DNA from: Roseiflexus sp034432635
Lineage (GTDB): Bacteria > Chloroflexota > Chloroflexia > Chloroflexales > Roseiflexaceae
Length of the DNA stretch: 64,000 nucleotides
Direction of reading: 5' to 3'
Assembly: GCA_034432635.1 (NCBI GenBank)
Contig: DAOUBK010000083.1
Coordinates: 1 to 64,000, forward strand
Part shown: one piece after another, positions 1 to 7,717 of the stretch
How the letters are laid out: the number at the start of each line of letters is the position of its first letter
Numbering within the stretch: the first letter of the stretch is position 1
Notes under the pieces: model-generated
Database searches by the model: none
What the model saw: only the letters and a program-made list of their open reading frames with translations
Told to the model about the DNA's origin: nothing
Translations under genes and position numbers: made by a program

Positions 1-2
1 CA

Positions 3-149
3 AGCCGCAGTCGCCGGTATTTCATCGATCGGTTCGGCGTCCATCTTGGAACGATGATCTGGTATGTCGGGTGCATCGGGCTGCTTGGCAGGCGCTGGAC
101 GCACGTGCACGAGGCGCAGACTGAAATTGCGCTAGAACACGGGCGCTAA
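3..149 (+). CDS. C-terminal tail of an unidentified protein, cut by the window edge
   Basis: An open frame enters from the left edge and runs 48 codons to a TAA at 147-149. The tail reads like real protein, with a short hydrophobic stretch (MIWYVGCIGLLG) followed by a basic and acidic end. It is the 3' end of a gene that starts outside the window. The hydrophobic patch could be a last membrane segment. I do not recognise the family. Confidence 0.5.
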   Translation, partial: SRSRRYFIDRFGVHLGTMIWYVGCIGLLGRRWTHVHEAQTEIALEHGR

Positions 150-1052
150 GTCATGCGCGCCCATCGCTCTCTCGCGCACATCCGGGCAAGAGAGGGCGCC
201 ATCCCCTGGATCGCCCCGCCCTTGACACCCCGTCCGGGCATACTCCCGCAATGGCGTCGCCTGCCGGCTCACGCCGTCCCCGTTGATTGTCGCTGCACTG
301 CTCAATTTGTAACGCCCTGCAATGGCGTCGCCTGCCGGCTCACGCCGTCCTGAATCCTCCAACGTGAAAGCCTGCGACCCCGGCGGGCACGCGGTAGACG
401 TGAAGCGTCGGTAGACCGTGTGCCCTGATGCGATCTTCGCCAGGCGCTGTGCCGCAGTCGTCCTGCTCTGTTCCGGGAGTGCGCTCTGCCGGCAGGAAGC
501 ACTGTACTCCCGCCAGGAGCAGACGCCTGCTTGATCGCCCCTTCTCCGTCTCCGCCTGCGCGTGTGGATCGTGAGCGCGCCATGCCGGTCGCGCGTGCAG
601 ACCGGGTTCCGATGAGGATCGCAGATCGCACCTGCGCGATTGACAATGCAGGCAAATGAGATATGATATGCTCGAAGTGTATTGCCGTCTGCACACGATC
701 TGCTCAATCGCTTTCACGCTCGTCTGATCCCTTGCGCTGTGCGTTGCCTGGCGCGTCTACGGCGGGCTTTTCCCCTCACGCAGTCCCGGCTCGATGTACC
801 CGATTACGCGCGCTCCTCTTCGGGCAGTTCCGGGAACGACGTCTGCACGTTTGCGATGGGACACCCTGCAACACGCGGGCGCGATACCTGCGCACCGGTC
901 TGTACAAAGGGGGCGAAGCGGTGCGCCAGAACCTGTCAGAACGCTTGCATCCTCATCGATTCGATGTCGTAGAACGCCACCTGTGGCATCGTGTCCGAAC
1001 GCACAGCCGACAGCTGCCGGTATCAGACTGATTGAGCACAAGGAGTTCACGT
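150..1052. other. Non-coding or degraded stretch, about 900 bp
   Basis: Open frames exist on both strands, but all are Arg/Cys/Ser-rich translations of GC-rich DNA with no recognisable domain and no ribosome binding site. The only structure I see is a 32-bp direct repeat (listed separately). It is probably decayed sequence, like the remnants just downstream. Confidence 0.4.
248..350. repeat. Pair of identical 32-bp direct repeats
   Basis: The same 32 bases, beginning gcaatggcgtcgcctgcc, occur at 248-279 and 319-350, separated by 39 bp of unrelated sequence. Translated on the minus strand, both give the peptide DGVSRQATPL, but no sensible gene surrounds them. This could be a small dispersed element or a local duplication. 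Confidence 0.7.
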
Positions 1053-1345
1053 ATGCGCATTGTTCGTCTTATGTTCGTCGTCTTGTTCGCACTCGCAGGT
1101 ATCGTTACCGTCGCCACATCGCCGAACGTATCAACAGCCGAAGAAGCAGATCTGCCGGAGCCGATGTCCATCCCGGCAGACGACCTCTCCACCCCCACAA
1201 CGCCTGAGCCGGAGCCGATGCCGACCGTCCCGCCAGACGACCTCACCGCCTTCCACAACACCGGAGCCTGAGCCGACGTCTACCCCGGCAGATGACCTCG
1301 CCGCCTCTACAACGCCTGAGCCGGAACAGTCGCCGGTTGTAAGTG
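1053..1345 (+). pseudogene. Secreted Pro/Glu-rich repeat protein, frameshifted
   Basis: An AAGGAG-like site (1040-1045) precedes ATG 1053. The product begins with a clear signal peptide (MRIVRLMFVVLFALAGIVTV) followed by tandem units of about 18 residues resembling TTPEPEPMPTVPPDDL. The frame stops at 1269-1271 inside the second unit. One extra base near 1250 explains this, because the neighbouring frame continues the same repeat (TTPEPEPTSTPADDLAA) to about 1345. Beyond that, the forward frame is antisense to a minus-strand remnant, so the original C terminus is lost. Export is inferred; the function is unknown. Confidence 0.6.
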
Positions 1346-1641
1346 TATCCTTCCAGAGAAGTAAAAGCGATTGTCCCCCTGCTTTCGCTAAGACGGAAGA
1401 GGGAAGCGCTACCCTCACGCTCAACCGCCACATCACCTTTGTCGATAAGAGTAATGCCGCTCAATCCCTGTTCGCGTTGAAGATATTCGGGAAGTTCATA
1501 GCGAGCCAGTATCTCGCCTTCGGAAGACATTCGAAGGATGCGGGGAGTTGCTGCGGCAATGTCCAGCACCCAGATGGCAGTCGAAGAGACTGCTAAATCG
1601 CTTATGCCAACCGCTCTGCTATCGTAACTGATACGTAGAGT
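1345..1641 (-). pseudogene. Remnant of a beta-propeller-like protein
   Basis: Read on the minus strand from 1641, one frame gives about 90 residues of convincing protein with no start codon of its own (TLRISYDSRAVGISDLAV, then IWVLDIAAATPRILRMSSEG, then ITLIDKGDVAVEREG). The rhythm of short strands resembles NHL/YncE-type propeller blades, an inference from pattern only. An in-frame TAG lies upstream at 1642-1644. The sense frame merges into antisense of the Pro-rich repeat near 1345. It looks like an internal piece of a larger gene left by a rearrangement. Confidence 0.5.
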
Positions 1642-1664
1642 CTACAACTGCAGCGGAGCATTGT

Positions 1665-1780
1665 CTATCCGGGAACAACCCTGAATTGAGGCGAGTCTTT
1701 CGCGGCACGCAGCGCGAATGCACCGGTCAGTAGCGCTGCCAGCCCGGTCGTCCATACCGGAAGCGGGAGGAGGAAGAACC
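1665..1780 (-). pseudogene. Remnant of a membrane protein C terminus
   Basis: A minus-strand frame reads FFLLPLPVWTTGLAALLTGA, continues with FALRAAKDSPQFRVVPG and ends at a TAG (1665-1667). It has one hydrophobic helix and a short polar tail. A stop lies just upstream in the same frame, so only the C terminus survives. It lies upstream, on the same strand, of the propeller-like remnant, so the two may derive from one inverted or deleted operon. Confidence 0.35.
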
Positions 1781-1802
1781 GAATTCAGGGTTTAACCCTG
1801 AA
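1677..1802. repeat. Inverted 11-bp repeats with an adjoining perfect palindrome
   Basis: AACCCTGAATT at 1677-1687 is repeated in inverse orientation at 1782-1792. The right copy is also one arm of a perfect palindrome (TTCAGGGTT, one base, AACCCTGAA; 1784-1802), so the motif occurs three times. This could be the ends of a 116-bp miniature element or an operator upstream of the kinase gene at 1862. Confidence 0.5.
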
Positions 1803-1861
1803 GACATCCGTTCGTCGCATATGGTACCGTATGAATCGCATATCGGCGGGCGAGGGTTCCC

Positions 1862-3076
1862 ATGAACGTATGGCAGACGTTGCATCGCTTCCTGGCGCAG
1901 TGGGAAATCGGGCTGATGTGGCTGCTGCTGTTTCGCTGGGCGGCGCTGGTTCTGGCGCTGGCGCAGAGTTTTCTGATTGAAGCGGAACGTTTGCCGCAGA
2001 CGATCCCGCACCTGATCCTGATCGCACTCTATACGCTGGGCTGGACGATTCTGGCGCTACGTCCGACGCGGGCAGCGACAACTATCATGCATCGTTGCTG
2101 GTTTATCGGTGGCGATACTGTCGCCCTGCTCACGCTCAACCTGGCGACCGGCGGATGGCATAGCCGCTGTATCGCTACACCTTTGCGGCGCTCACGATGC
2201 TGCCCTACTACCTCTTTGGACGTCGCGGCTTGTGGGTAAGCCTGGCGCTCCTCGCTGCCTGGCACGGTGGAATCGCCGTGCAACAGCACCTTCCTGCAAC
2301 GTGATCACTGCGCTGGCGCTCGATGGGATGATGTTCGGCGGGTTGTTGACCATGAGCGCCTACGCCCTGCATCTGGTCGAGGCGCAGCAACGGCTCGCCG
2401 TACAGCACGCTGCCGCCGGGGAGCGCCTGCGCATCGCACGCGACCTCCACGATGACGCGGTACAGCAGATGTACAGTATTGTGTTGCTGCTCAAGGGGGT
2501 GCTCCGCCACAGTGACAATGAAGAGGGACGCCAGGAGTTACAGCGCGTCTATGCGCACGCGGTTCAGACCTGTGAAGGACTGCGCCGCTACCTGCGCGAT
2601 CTGCGCGTTCCGCTCGATACGCGCACACTCAGCGAGCGGCTGCGGCAAAGAGCGGACGCCTTCACCCGTCTGACCGGCATCCCGGTCGACCTTGATCTTG
2701 ACGAGGTGGATCTGCCGGAAGAAACGGGGCTTCAGATGCTGGCGATCACGCGCGAGGCGCTGAGCAATGTGTATCGTCACGCACGAGCGCGGTCAGTTGC
2801 ACTGCGGCTCAGAGTTGTGGACAAAACGCTCATGCTGGAGATCGCCGATGACAGCGTCGGGTTCGACCCACAGGCAATCACTGCGCTGGAATGCGGGTAC
2901 AGCTTGCGCGGCATTGCCGAACGGGTGGCCCTGCTCGATGGCGAGAGGAGCATCGTCAGACAACCGGGGTAGGGAACGCGGGTGCAGATACGTCTGCCAT
3001 TCCACCCGGCGCCGCTGACGGTGGAAGAAAAAGTGGAGGAGGCGTCGGGCGCAGCAGACGCGAAGGGTGGCAGCGG
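1862..3076 (+). pseudogene. NarL-type sensor histidine kinase, inactivated
   Basis: The N terminus (ATG 1862) has several membrane helices. The coherent protein then moves through three frames. A lost base near 2165 shifts to a frame reading PLYRYTFAALTMLPYYLFG, and a second shift near 2285-2300 leads into the kinase core. That core has the HisKA_3 box (ERLRIARDLHDDAVQQMYS, phospho-acceptor His) and the N box (REALSNVYRHA). A TAG at 2970-2972 replaces what should be Gln in QPGQGTRV; readable sequence continues after it. Two Gly of the ATP-binding loops are also replaced (DDSVGFD; GYSLRG), suggesting long relaxation. It pairs with the broken regulator next door. Confidence 0.8.
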
Positions 3077-3433
3077 ATGGTGCGTATTTTGCTCGTGGAC
3101 GATCACCTGCTGGTGCGGCGCGGTTTGCGCGCAGAGATCGAAGTGCACGAGGGGATGCAGGTGGTAGCGGAAGCCGGAACGACGGTTGAAGCGCTGGAGC
3201 GCCTGGCGCTGTTGAGCGAACGAGAAGCCGCCGTCCTGCGTCTCATGGTGGAAGGCGCGACCAATCGGGAGATCGCTGCCGGGCTGGGGCTAGCAGTCAA
3301 GACGGTTGAAACGCACGTGCACAGCATTCTGTGCAAACTGCACCAGCCATCGCGCCGGGCGGTTGTGGCATGGGCGCGGCGACATCGGGTTACGGAATAT
3401 ACTCCGACGCTGCCGCGCTATTGTTTCCTGTGA
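3077..3433 (+). pseudogene. NarL/FixJ-family response regulator lacking most of its receiver domain
   Basis: From ATG 3077 the product starts as a normal receiver (VRILLVDDHLLVRRGLRAEI, then VVAEAGTTVEALERL). After about 45 residues it jumps directly into a LuxR/GerE helix-turn-helix (LSEREAAVLRLMVEGATNRE, then KTVETHVHSILCKL). About 90-100 residues are missing, including the phospho-acceptor Asp and Lys switch. The reading frame is kept, so a short DNA-binding protein could still be made, but it could not be phosphorylated normally. Normal relatives are about 210-220 residues; this one is 118. Confidence 0.8.
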
Positions 3434-3528
3434 GTTCAGTTCTGTTCCATCTTTCGCAGGGGCGAACACAACAACAAGAAGCGACTAGAATGATCATTCC
3501 AGCCACTTCCCCCCTTTGTCCAACAATG

Positions 3529-4095
3529 TTATGCCTTCGCAAGCGAGCGCGTCTCGAAGTGAATATACGGCGCAGAGCGGAACGCCGCGTAGGTCATACC
3601 GAGAATCATGCCGTAGACCATATTCTGAATGAGGAACGACGGAGCATAGATTTCCAGCAGCAGCGGATTGACAACTGGCAGAACGACGAAGTACGCCATC
3701 AGCCAGATCGCCAGCCCGTACACAAATCCAAACACAACCGGTGCCCCGTAGTCGAGCGGCATCTTCCAGATGCGGCAGGAAAGGACCCCGTACAGTACGC
3801 CAAACAGCGCCGAAAGCGCCAGATGGATAAGACTGCCGATGATCACTGGAAGAGCAACAAAGCCAGCGCCAGCCGTGGCGCTCAAACCGAGCACGAAGGT
3901 TGCGATCAGTTTCGGCGCCTTCCAGAGATCTGCGCCCATGGCAATCGCCAGAATCGCACCTACGACTGCCATTGTTACGCCCCCAACCAAACCGGCGATT
4001 GCCCCACCTACTTCGATCTTTGTCAAAAGCGGTGCTGCTGACGCCCGTACAACCTGAGTCGTCGCCGAACGGTCAATCCGCAACTGCGTGCTCAT
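3529..4095 (-). CDS. Integral membrane protein of unknown function (paralogue 1)
   Basis: 188 residues. A polar N terminus of about 28 residues is followed by about five hydrophobic segments, including GGAIAGLVGGVTMAVVGAIL, the block LWKAPKLIATFV, and a Gly-rich segment ending YGAPVVFGFVYGLAIWLMAY. An AGGAGG-like site sits before the start. It is about 60% identical by eye to the protein at 4985-5563 on the same strand, with the same segment order and length. I do not recognise a characterised family. The pair looks like a tandem duplication now separated by about 890 bp. Confidence 0.8.
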   Translation of the reverse strand: MSTQLRIDRSATTQVVRASAAPLLTKIEVGGAIAGLVGGVTMAVVGAILAIAMGADLWKAPKLIATFVLGLSATAGAGFVALPVIIGSLIHLALSALFGVLYGVLSCRIWKMPLDYGAPVVFGFVYGLAIWLMAYFVVLPVVNPLLLEIYAPSFLIQNMVYGMILGMTYAAFRSAPYIHFETRSLAKA

Positions 4096-4984
4096 CGTGT
4101 TCCTCCTTTACACGCCAGACCAGTATTTTATCTGTGCTGTGAGAGTGGAGAAGTAGTTCGAGATACTGCATAGAATCATATCAGATTGGGCAAAACCTGT
4201 GCATGTCCATAAGTCGAGATCACGCCTCACCAATGTACCAGGCTATCCCCGCCGTTCGATGGGTTTGTGGCGTGCTTCACGTGATGATTATCACGAGAAC
4301 GGTACAGCAGAGGGACGTGAAGCGAATCATCGAAAATTGAGACGCAGACCAGAGAGACCGACCGGCGTATTTCGACAGTGCGCGCCGTGCAGGTGACGAC
4401 GCCCGACGCGGAAACGCAGATGATTGCGTGCGAGCGTCCTTCAAGCCTGTCCGAATAGCCCATACAGGATCGATCTCAGGTGAAAAAGGCATTGCCTGCG
4501 CCTGCCCCGGCAGGCTCTTGGAGAAAGCAGGCGAGAGGCGAGAGATTGCACTGTAACATCTCTGCGGCCAGCCCGCCGTTCTCGAATACCGGCTTGGTGT
4601 GACAGGCGCCTCCCATCACCCCGCCAAGAACCTGTTGTGAGCGTTTATTCCTGATGAATGCGGCGTTTGCTGTCACGTTCACGCCGCGACATGCATTCCA
4701 GGCACGCGAGCGCCGATGACATCATCATCCATGTCGGCGCTCTTTGATACAGAGAATCTCTGTCAACGATGGGCACCAGGGGAATCGGCAGGACAATCCG
4801 CCTCGCTCTTGACCGGCAGAGAGCGTCAGCACGGCTTCCGCACGCCAGAGGATGCGACCCGAGCACTCCTGCATGCTCGATCCTCAGGGTAGGCGACGAC
4901 ACTGTCGTCACCTGCCCTGCCCGGAAGGAAGGATGGTTCAGTCTGGATCCAAAGTAAACAGTCTGGCCCGACAACCCTCACTGC
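4096..4984. other. Intergenic stretch, about 890 bp
   Basis: No convincing gene. Minus-strand frames of 68-109 codons (4476-4682, 4645-4974) lack recognisable content and ribosome binding sites. The right part carries a dispersed palindromic repeat (4850-4945), also found at 27115-27225. The region lies between two paralogous membrane-protein genes, so it may be degraded spacer from their duplication. Confidence 0.4.
4850..4945 (+). repeat. Dispersed palindromic repeat, family B, copy 1
   Basis: The core at 4887-4917 is a near-perfect hairpin with 15-bp arms (gggtaggcgacgaca and its complement, two mismatches). Flanks ggatgcgaccc on the left and tgcccgg on the right are shared, in inverse orientation, with the copy at 27115-27225. 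The conservation outside the stem shows one element of about 100 bp rather than two chance hairpins. Confidence 0.7.
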
Positions 4985-5563
4985 TCACCGGGCCGTCTTT
5001 ATGGCTCCGTGCTGCCTGCCTCGCGCCAGCGTGATCGCACTGCGCGACGATGAGTGCAGAAATCCATACGCCAGACCGACCGATACACCGTATGTCAGGT
5101 TCTGAATCAAGAACGACGGCGCATAGATGTCCAGGATCAACGGGTTGAGGAGCGGGAGCACGATAAAGTACGCGATCAGCCAGATCGCCAGCCCATACAC
5201 AAACCCGAACACCATCGGAGCGCCATACGCAAGCGGCATCTTCCAGAGGCGAGTCGTCAGGATGCCAAATCCAACTCCAAACAGCACCGAAAGCGTCAGG
5301 TGGATCACGCTCCCGATAATCACCGGACCGGCAAGAAAGCCCGGTGTAGCCACAGTATCCGGGCTGACGACGAACGTGGCGATCAATTTTGGCGCCTTCC
5401 AGAGATCATCGCCGATCGTAAGCGCAAGGATTGCACCAACGATCGCCATCATCACTCCACCGACCAGCCCGGCGAGTGCACCACTCATTTCGACGCTTGT
5501 GCGCTGAGAGTGGGTCGCCTTCGTCTCGATTTCCATCCCGTCCAGGCTGCGTTTCACGTTCAT
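4985..5563 (-). CDS. Integral membrane protein of unknown function (paralogue 2)
   Basis: 192 residues with a 25-residue polar N terminus and about five hydrophobic segments, colinear with the protein at 3529-4095. Shared blocks include LWKAPKLIATFV, YGAPMVFGFVYGLAIWLIAY and IYAPSFLIQNLTYG. An AGGAGGTACCCC stretch before the start is a strong ribosome binding site. Divergence is concentrated at the N and C termini. Function unknown; both copies being open while neighbours decay suggests selection keeps them. Confidence 0.8.
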   Translation of the reverse strand: MNVKRSLDGMEIETKATHSQRTSVEMSGALAGLVGGVMMAIVGAILALTIGDDLWKAPKLIATFVVSPDTVATPGFLAGPVIIGSVIHLTLSVLFGVGFGILTTRLWKMPLAYGAPMVFGFVYGLAIWLIAYFIVLPLLNPLILDIYAPSFLIQNLTYGVSVGLAYGFLHSSSRSAITLARGRQHGAIKTAR

Positions 5564-5790
5564 GGGGTACCTCCTTTGGTCGGCGCGTGATCGGCGCGTA
5601 GTTCACATATCAGTGCGACAGGTCGGAGGCGGTGCGGAGAGCTATCATTTCAATTATAGAGAATAACAACAAACTATGTCAAGTTTGTTCAAAAATATAC
5701 AAGCGGAAGTTTCCACAAAAGTGCAACACATGGCGAATGCTGGCAAGATATAATGATGCTGTAACCAGGAGGGATCACGATTGTACTACT

Positions 5791-6097
5791 ATGGGCAGAG
5801 AACGTTTCATCGAGCGTCAGAAGCAGGTTCGAGAGGCTGCTGCCCGTCTCACGGAAGCAGCGAATCGACCTGAAACCGATATAGAGGGACTGATTGCAGC
5901 ACCGAAGGAGGCTGATGTCTGGTTGCGTATGTCGAGGACCACAATCTGACGAGTCAGACGTACAACGAGGCGCTGGCACGCCGTATCTACAACGCATCGT
6001 TGGGGAGTATGCAGTCAGATTGAGCGCGATGGTGGGAACCATACAGCGCCTTGTGTGGGAGTCATCCAATAGCAACGGTGATGTTGCGCCACAGTGA
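5791..6097 (+). pseudogene. HEPN (HI0074-type) partner of a minimal nucleotidyltransferase, decayed
   Basis: The start frame gives MGRERFIERQKQVREAAARL and stops early. A base lost near 5931 moves to a frame reading YVEDHNLTSQTYNEALARRI, and a shift near 5995 to VGEYAVRLSAMVGTIQRLV. The DHNLTSQTYNE block matches the end of HI0074-family HEPN proteins (typically RNLTSHTYDE). The central helix pair expected between LIAAP and EADVWL is missing, so there is an internal deletion as well as two frameshifts. The last frame overlaps the start of the nucleotidyltransferase remnant, the usual HEPN/MNT order. Confidence 0.6.
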
Positions 6098-6380
6098 TCT
6101 GATCACCCTGCGCACTATTTTGCGCCGGTATCCAGCCGTCAGGTAGGTGCGCATCTTTGGGTCGCGTGCCACCGGCAACGCACGTTGCGCATCCGATATT
6201 GACCGGGCAATTTCTGCGCCGGGCATCAGCGCGACTGAGTGGTGCAGTCTGTATGAAGCGCTCAAGAGCGCGTCGATCATCTATGAACTGGACATCGTGT
6301 GGGAAGAAGATGTCATTGATGAGCAATTGCGCGCTGCCATTCAGCGTGACGGTATTGTGATATATCGATTGGACGGGTAG
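6081..6380 (+). pseudogene. Minimal nucleotidyltransferase (MNT antitoxin type), nonsense codon
   Basis: From ATG 6081 the frame reads MLRHSDLITLRTILRRYPAV, meets a TAG at 6144-6146, then continues as VRIFGSRATGNARCASDIDR to a TAG at 6378-6380. The GS(x10)DxD catalytic pattern of the MNT fold is intact after the stop. Total length, about 99 codons, is normal for the family. In living pairs this protein AMPylates and neutralises its HEPN toxin. Here both partners are broken. Confidence 0.7.
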
Positions 6381-6457
6381 CGCACAGGAAGAGCCGGGTG
6401 CAGCGCACGAAATTGTAGCGTTTGACTCTTCAGCAAGCAAAAGAAAGAAGGTGCGTT

Positions 6458-7684
6458 ATGGTTCGCATTATTGATGGTATTCCTGTCTGGGGTGAACACG
6501 ATGAGGGCACCATCGAGCAGATCAAGCGGTGCGCCAGTGACCGCGAAGCGGTGAAGGCGGCACTGATGGCTGATGGACATCTCGGGTATAGCATGCCGAT
6601 TGGCGGCGTCATTGCATACCAGGATGCTGTCAGTCCCAGCGGCGTGGGGTACGACATTTCGTGCGGCATCAAAGGTGTGCGCACCAACCTGCGTGCCGAC
6701 GACATCCGCAAGGATATCAAGCGCATTATGGATCAGGTTGCCCGCGAGGTGGTTTTCGGTCTTGGCGGAACGAGCGGCAAGGCTGCCGATCATCCGCTCT
6801 TCGACGATCCGACATGGCGCAATCTACCGCAGGTCGGCAAACTGCGCCAGATGGCGCGTGAGCAACTCGGTACGGTCGGTTCGGGCAACCATTGGGTCGA
6901 TATTCTTGAGGACGAAGAGAGGTGGGTGTGGGTTGCTGCTCATTTTGGCAGCCGTGGTCTCGGGCACCGCATCGCCAGCGGCTTTCTCAACCTGGCGCAC
7001 GGGAAACCATTCGACGCGCCCGCGCCGGGTGAGTCGATGCAGCAACCCGCAACGGTCATCTCGCTGCGCAGCGATCTGGGGCAGGCGTACTGGCAGGCAA
7101 TGACCCTCGCCGGGCGCTATGCCTACGCCGGACGCGATTTCGTGGTGCAGCAGGTGCTCGACATTCTCGGCGCCCAGGCGACAGAAGAGGTGCATAATCA
7201 CCACAATTACGCATGGAAAGAAAAAGTGAATGGCGAGGAGTTAATCGTTGTACGCAAAGGCGCCACACCTGCCTGGCCCGGTCAGCGCGGGTTCGTCGGC
7301 GGCTCGATGGGCGACATCAGCGTGGTCGTCGAGGGGATCGAGAGCGATGAGTCCCGCCTGGCGCTGCACAGCACCATCCACGGCGCAGGGCGCGTGATGA
7401 GTCGCATCCAGGCTGCCGGTAAGCGACGCTGGGTCCGGCGCAACGGACGGCGGGTGCAGGAGGTCGTCAAACCGGGGAAAATCACCCGCGAGATGATGCT
7501 CGAAGCAGTGCAGCGCGCAGGGGTCGAACTGCGCGGCGGCGGTACCGACGAAAGCCCGCACGTCTATCGACCGCTACGGGAGGTGCTGGCGCACCACGCC
7601 AACACCATCAAGATCGTCCATACTCTCAAGCCGATGGGGGTGGCGATGGCGGGTGAAGATGTGTTCGACCCCTACAAGGATTAA
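6458..7684 (+). CDS. rtcB: RNA-splicing ligase RtcB
   Basis: 408 residues from ATG 6458, preceded by AGAAGGT. RtcB joins 2',3'-cyclic-phosphate and 5'-OH RNA ends using GTP and Mn2+, in tRNA splicing or RNA repair. Visible signatures are SGVGYDISCGIKGVRT with the metal-binding Cys, GSGNHWVDI, EEVHNHHNYAW with the metal His pair, RKGATPAWPG, and STIHGAGRVMSR with the His that carries GMP. No archease or Rtc regulator adjoins it. The upstream neighbours are the dead HEPN/MNT remnants, and the 3' end meets the iron operon at a shared hairpin. Confidence 0.93.
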   Translation: MVRIIDGIPVWGEHDEGTIEQIKRCASDREAVKAALMADGHLGYSMPIGGVIAYQDAVSPSGVGYDISCGIKGVRTNLRADDIRKDIKRIMDQVAREVVFGLGGTSGKAADHPLFDDPTWRNLPQVGKLRQMAREQLGTVGSGNHWVDILEDEERWVWVAAHFGSRGLGHRIASGFLNLAHGKPFDAPAPGESMQQPATVISLRSDLGQAYWQAMTLAGRYAYAGRDFVVQQVLDILGAQATEEVHNHHNYAWKEKVNGEELIVVRKGATPAWPGQRGFVGGSMGDISVVVEGIESDESRLALHSTIHGAGRVMSRIQAAGKRRWVRRNGRRVQEVVKPGKITREMMLEAVQRAGVELRGGGTDESPHVYRPLREVLAHHANTIKIVHTLKPMGVAMAGEDVFDPYKD

Positions 7685-7692
7685 GGCGTCTG

Positions 7693-7717
7693 ACGAGCGG
7701 TTTGGTGCGCCGCTCGT
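7693..7717. terminator. Bidirectional hairpin between rtcB and the FeoB permease gene
   Basis: Perfect 8-bp arms ACGAGCGG (7693-7700) and CCGCTCGT (7710-7717) with a 9-base loop fill the gap between two convergent genes. There is no long T run, so the terminator role is inferred from position. Confidence 0.5.

Noticed and set aside
132..1031. Several long open frames on both strands at the left end
   Set aside because: Composition is Arg/Cys/Ser-rich with no domain, and frames overlap heavily, as expected from GC-rich non-coding DNA.
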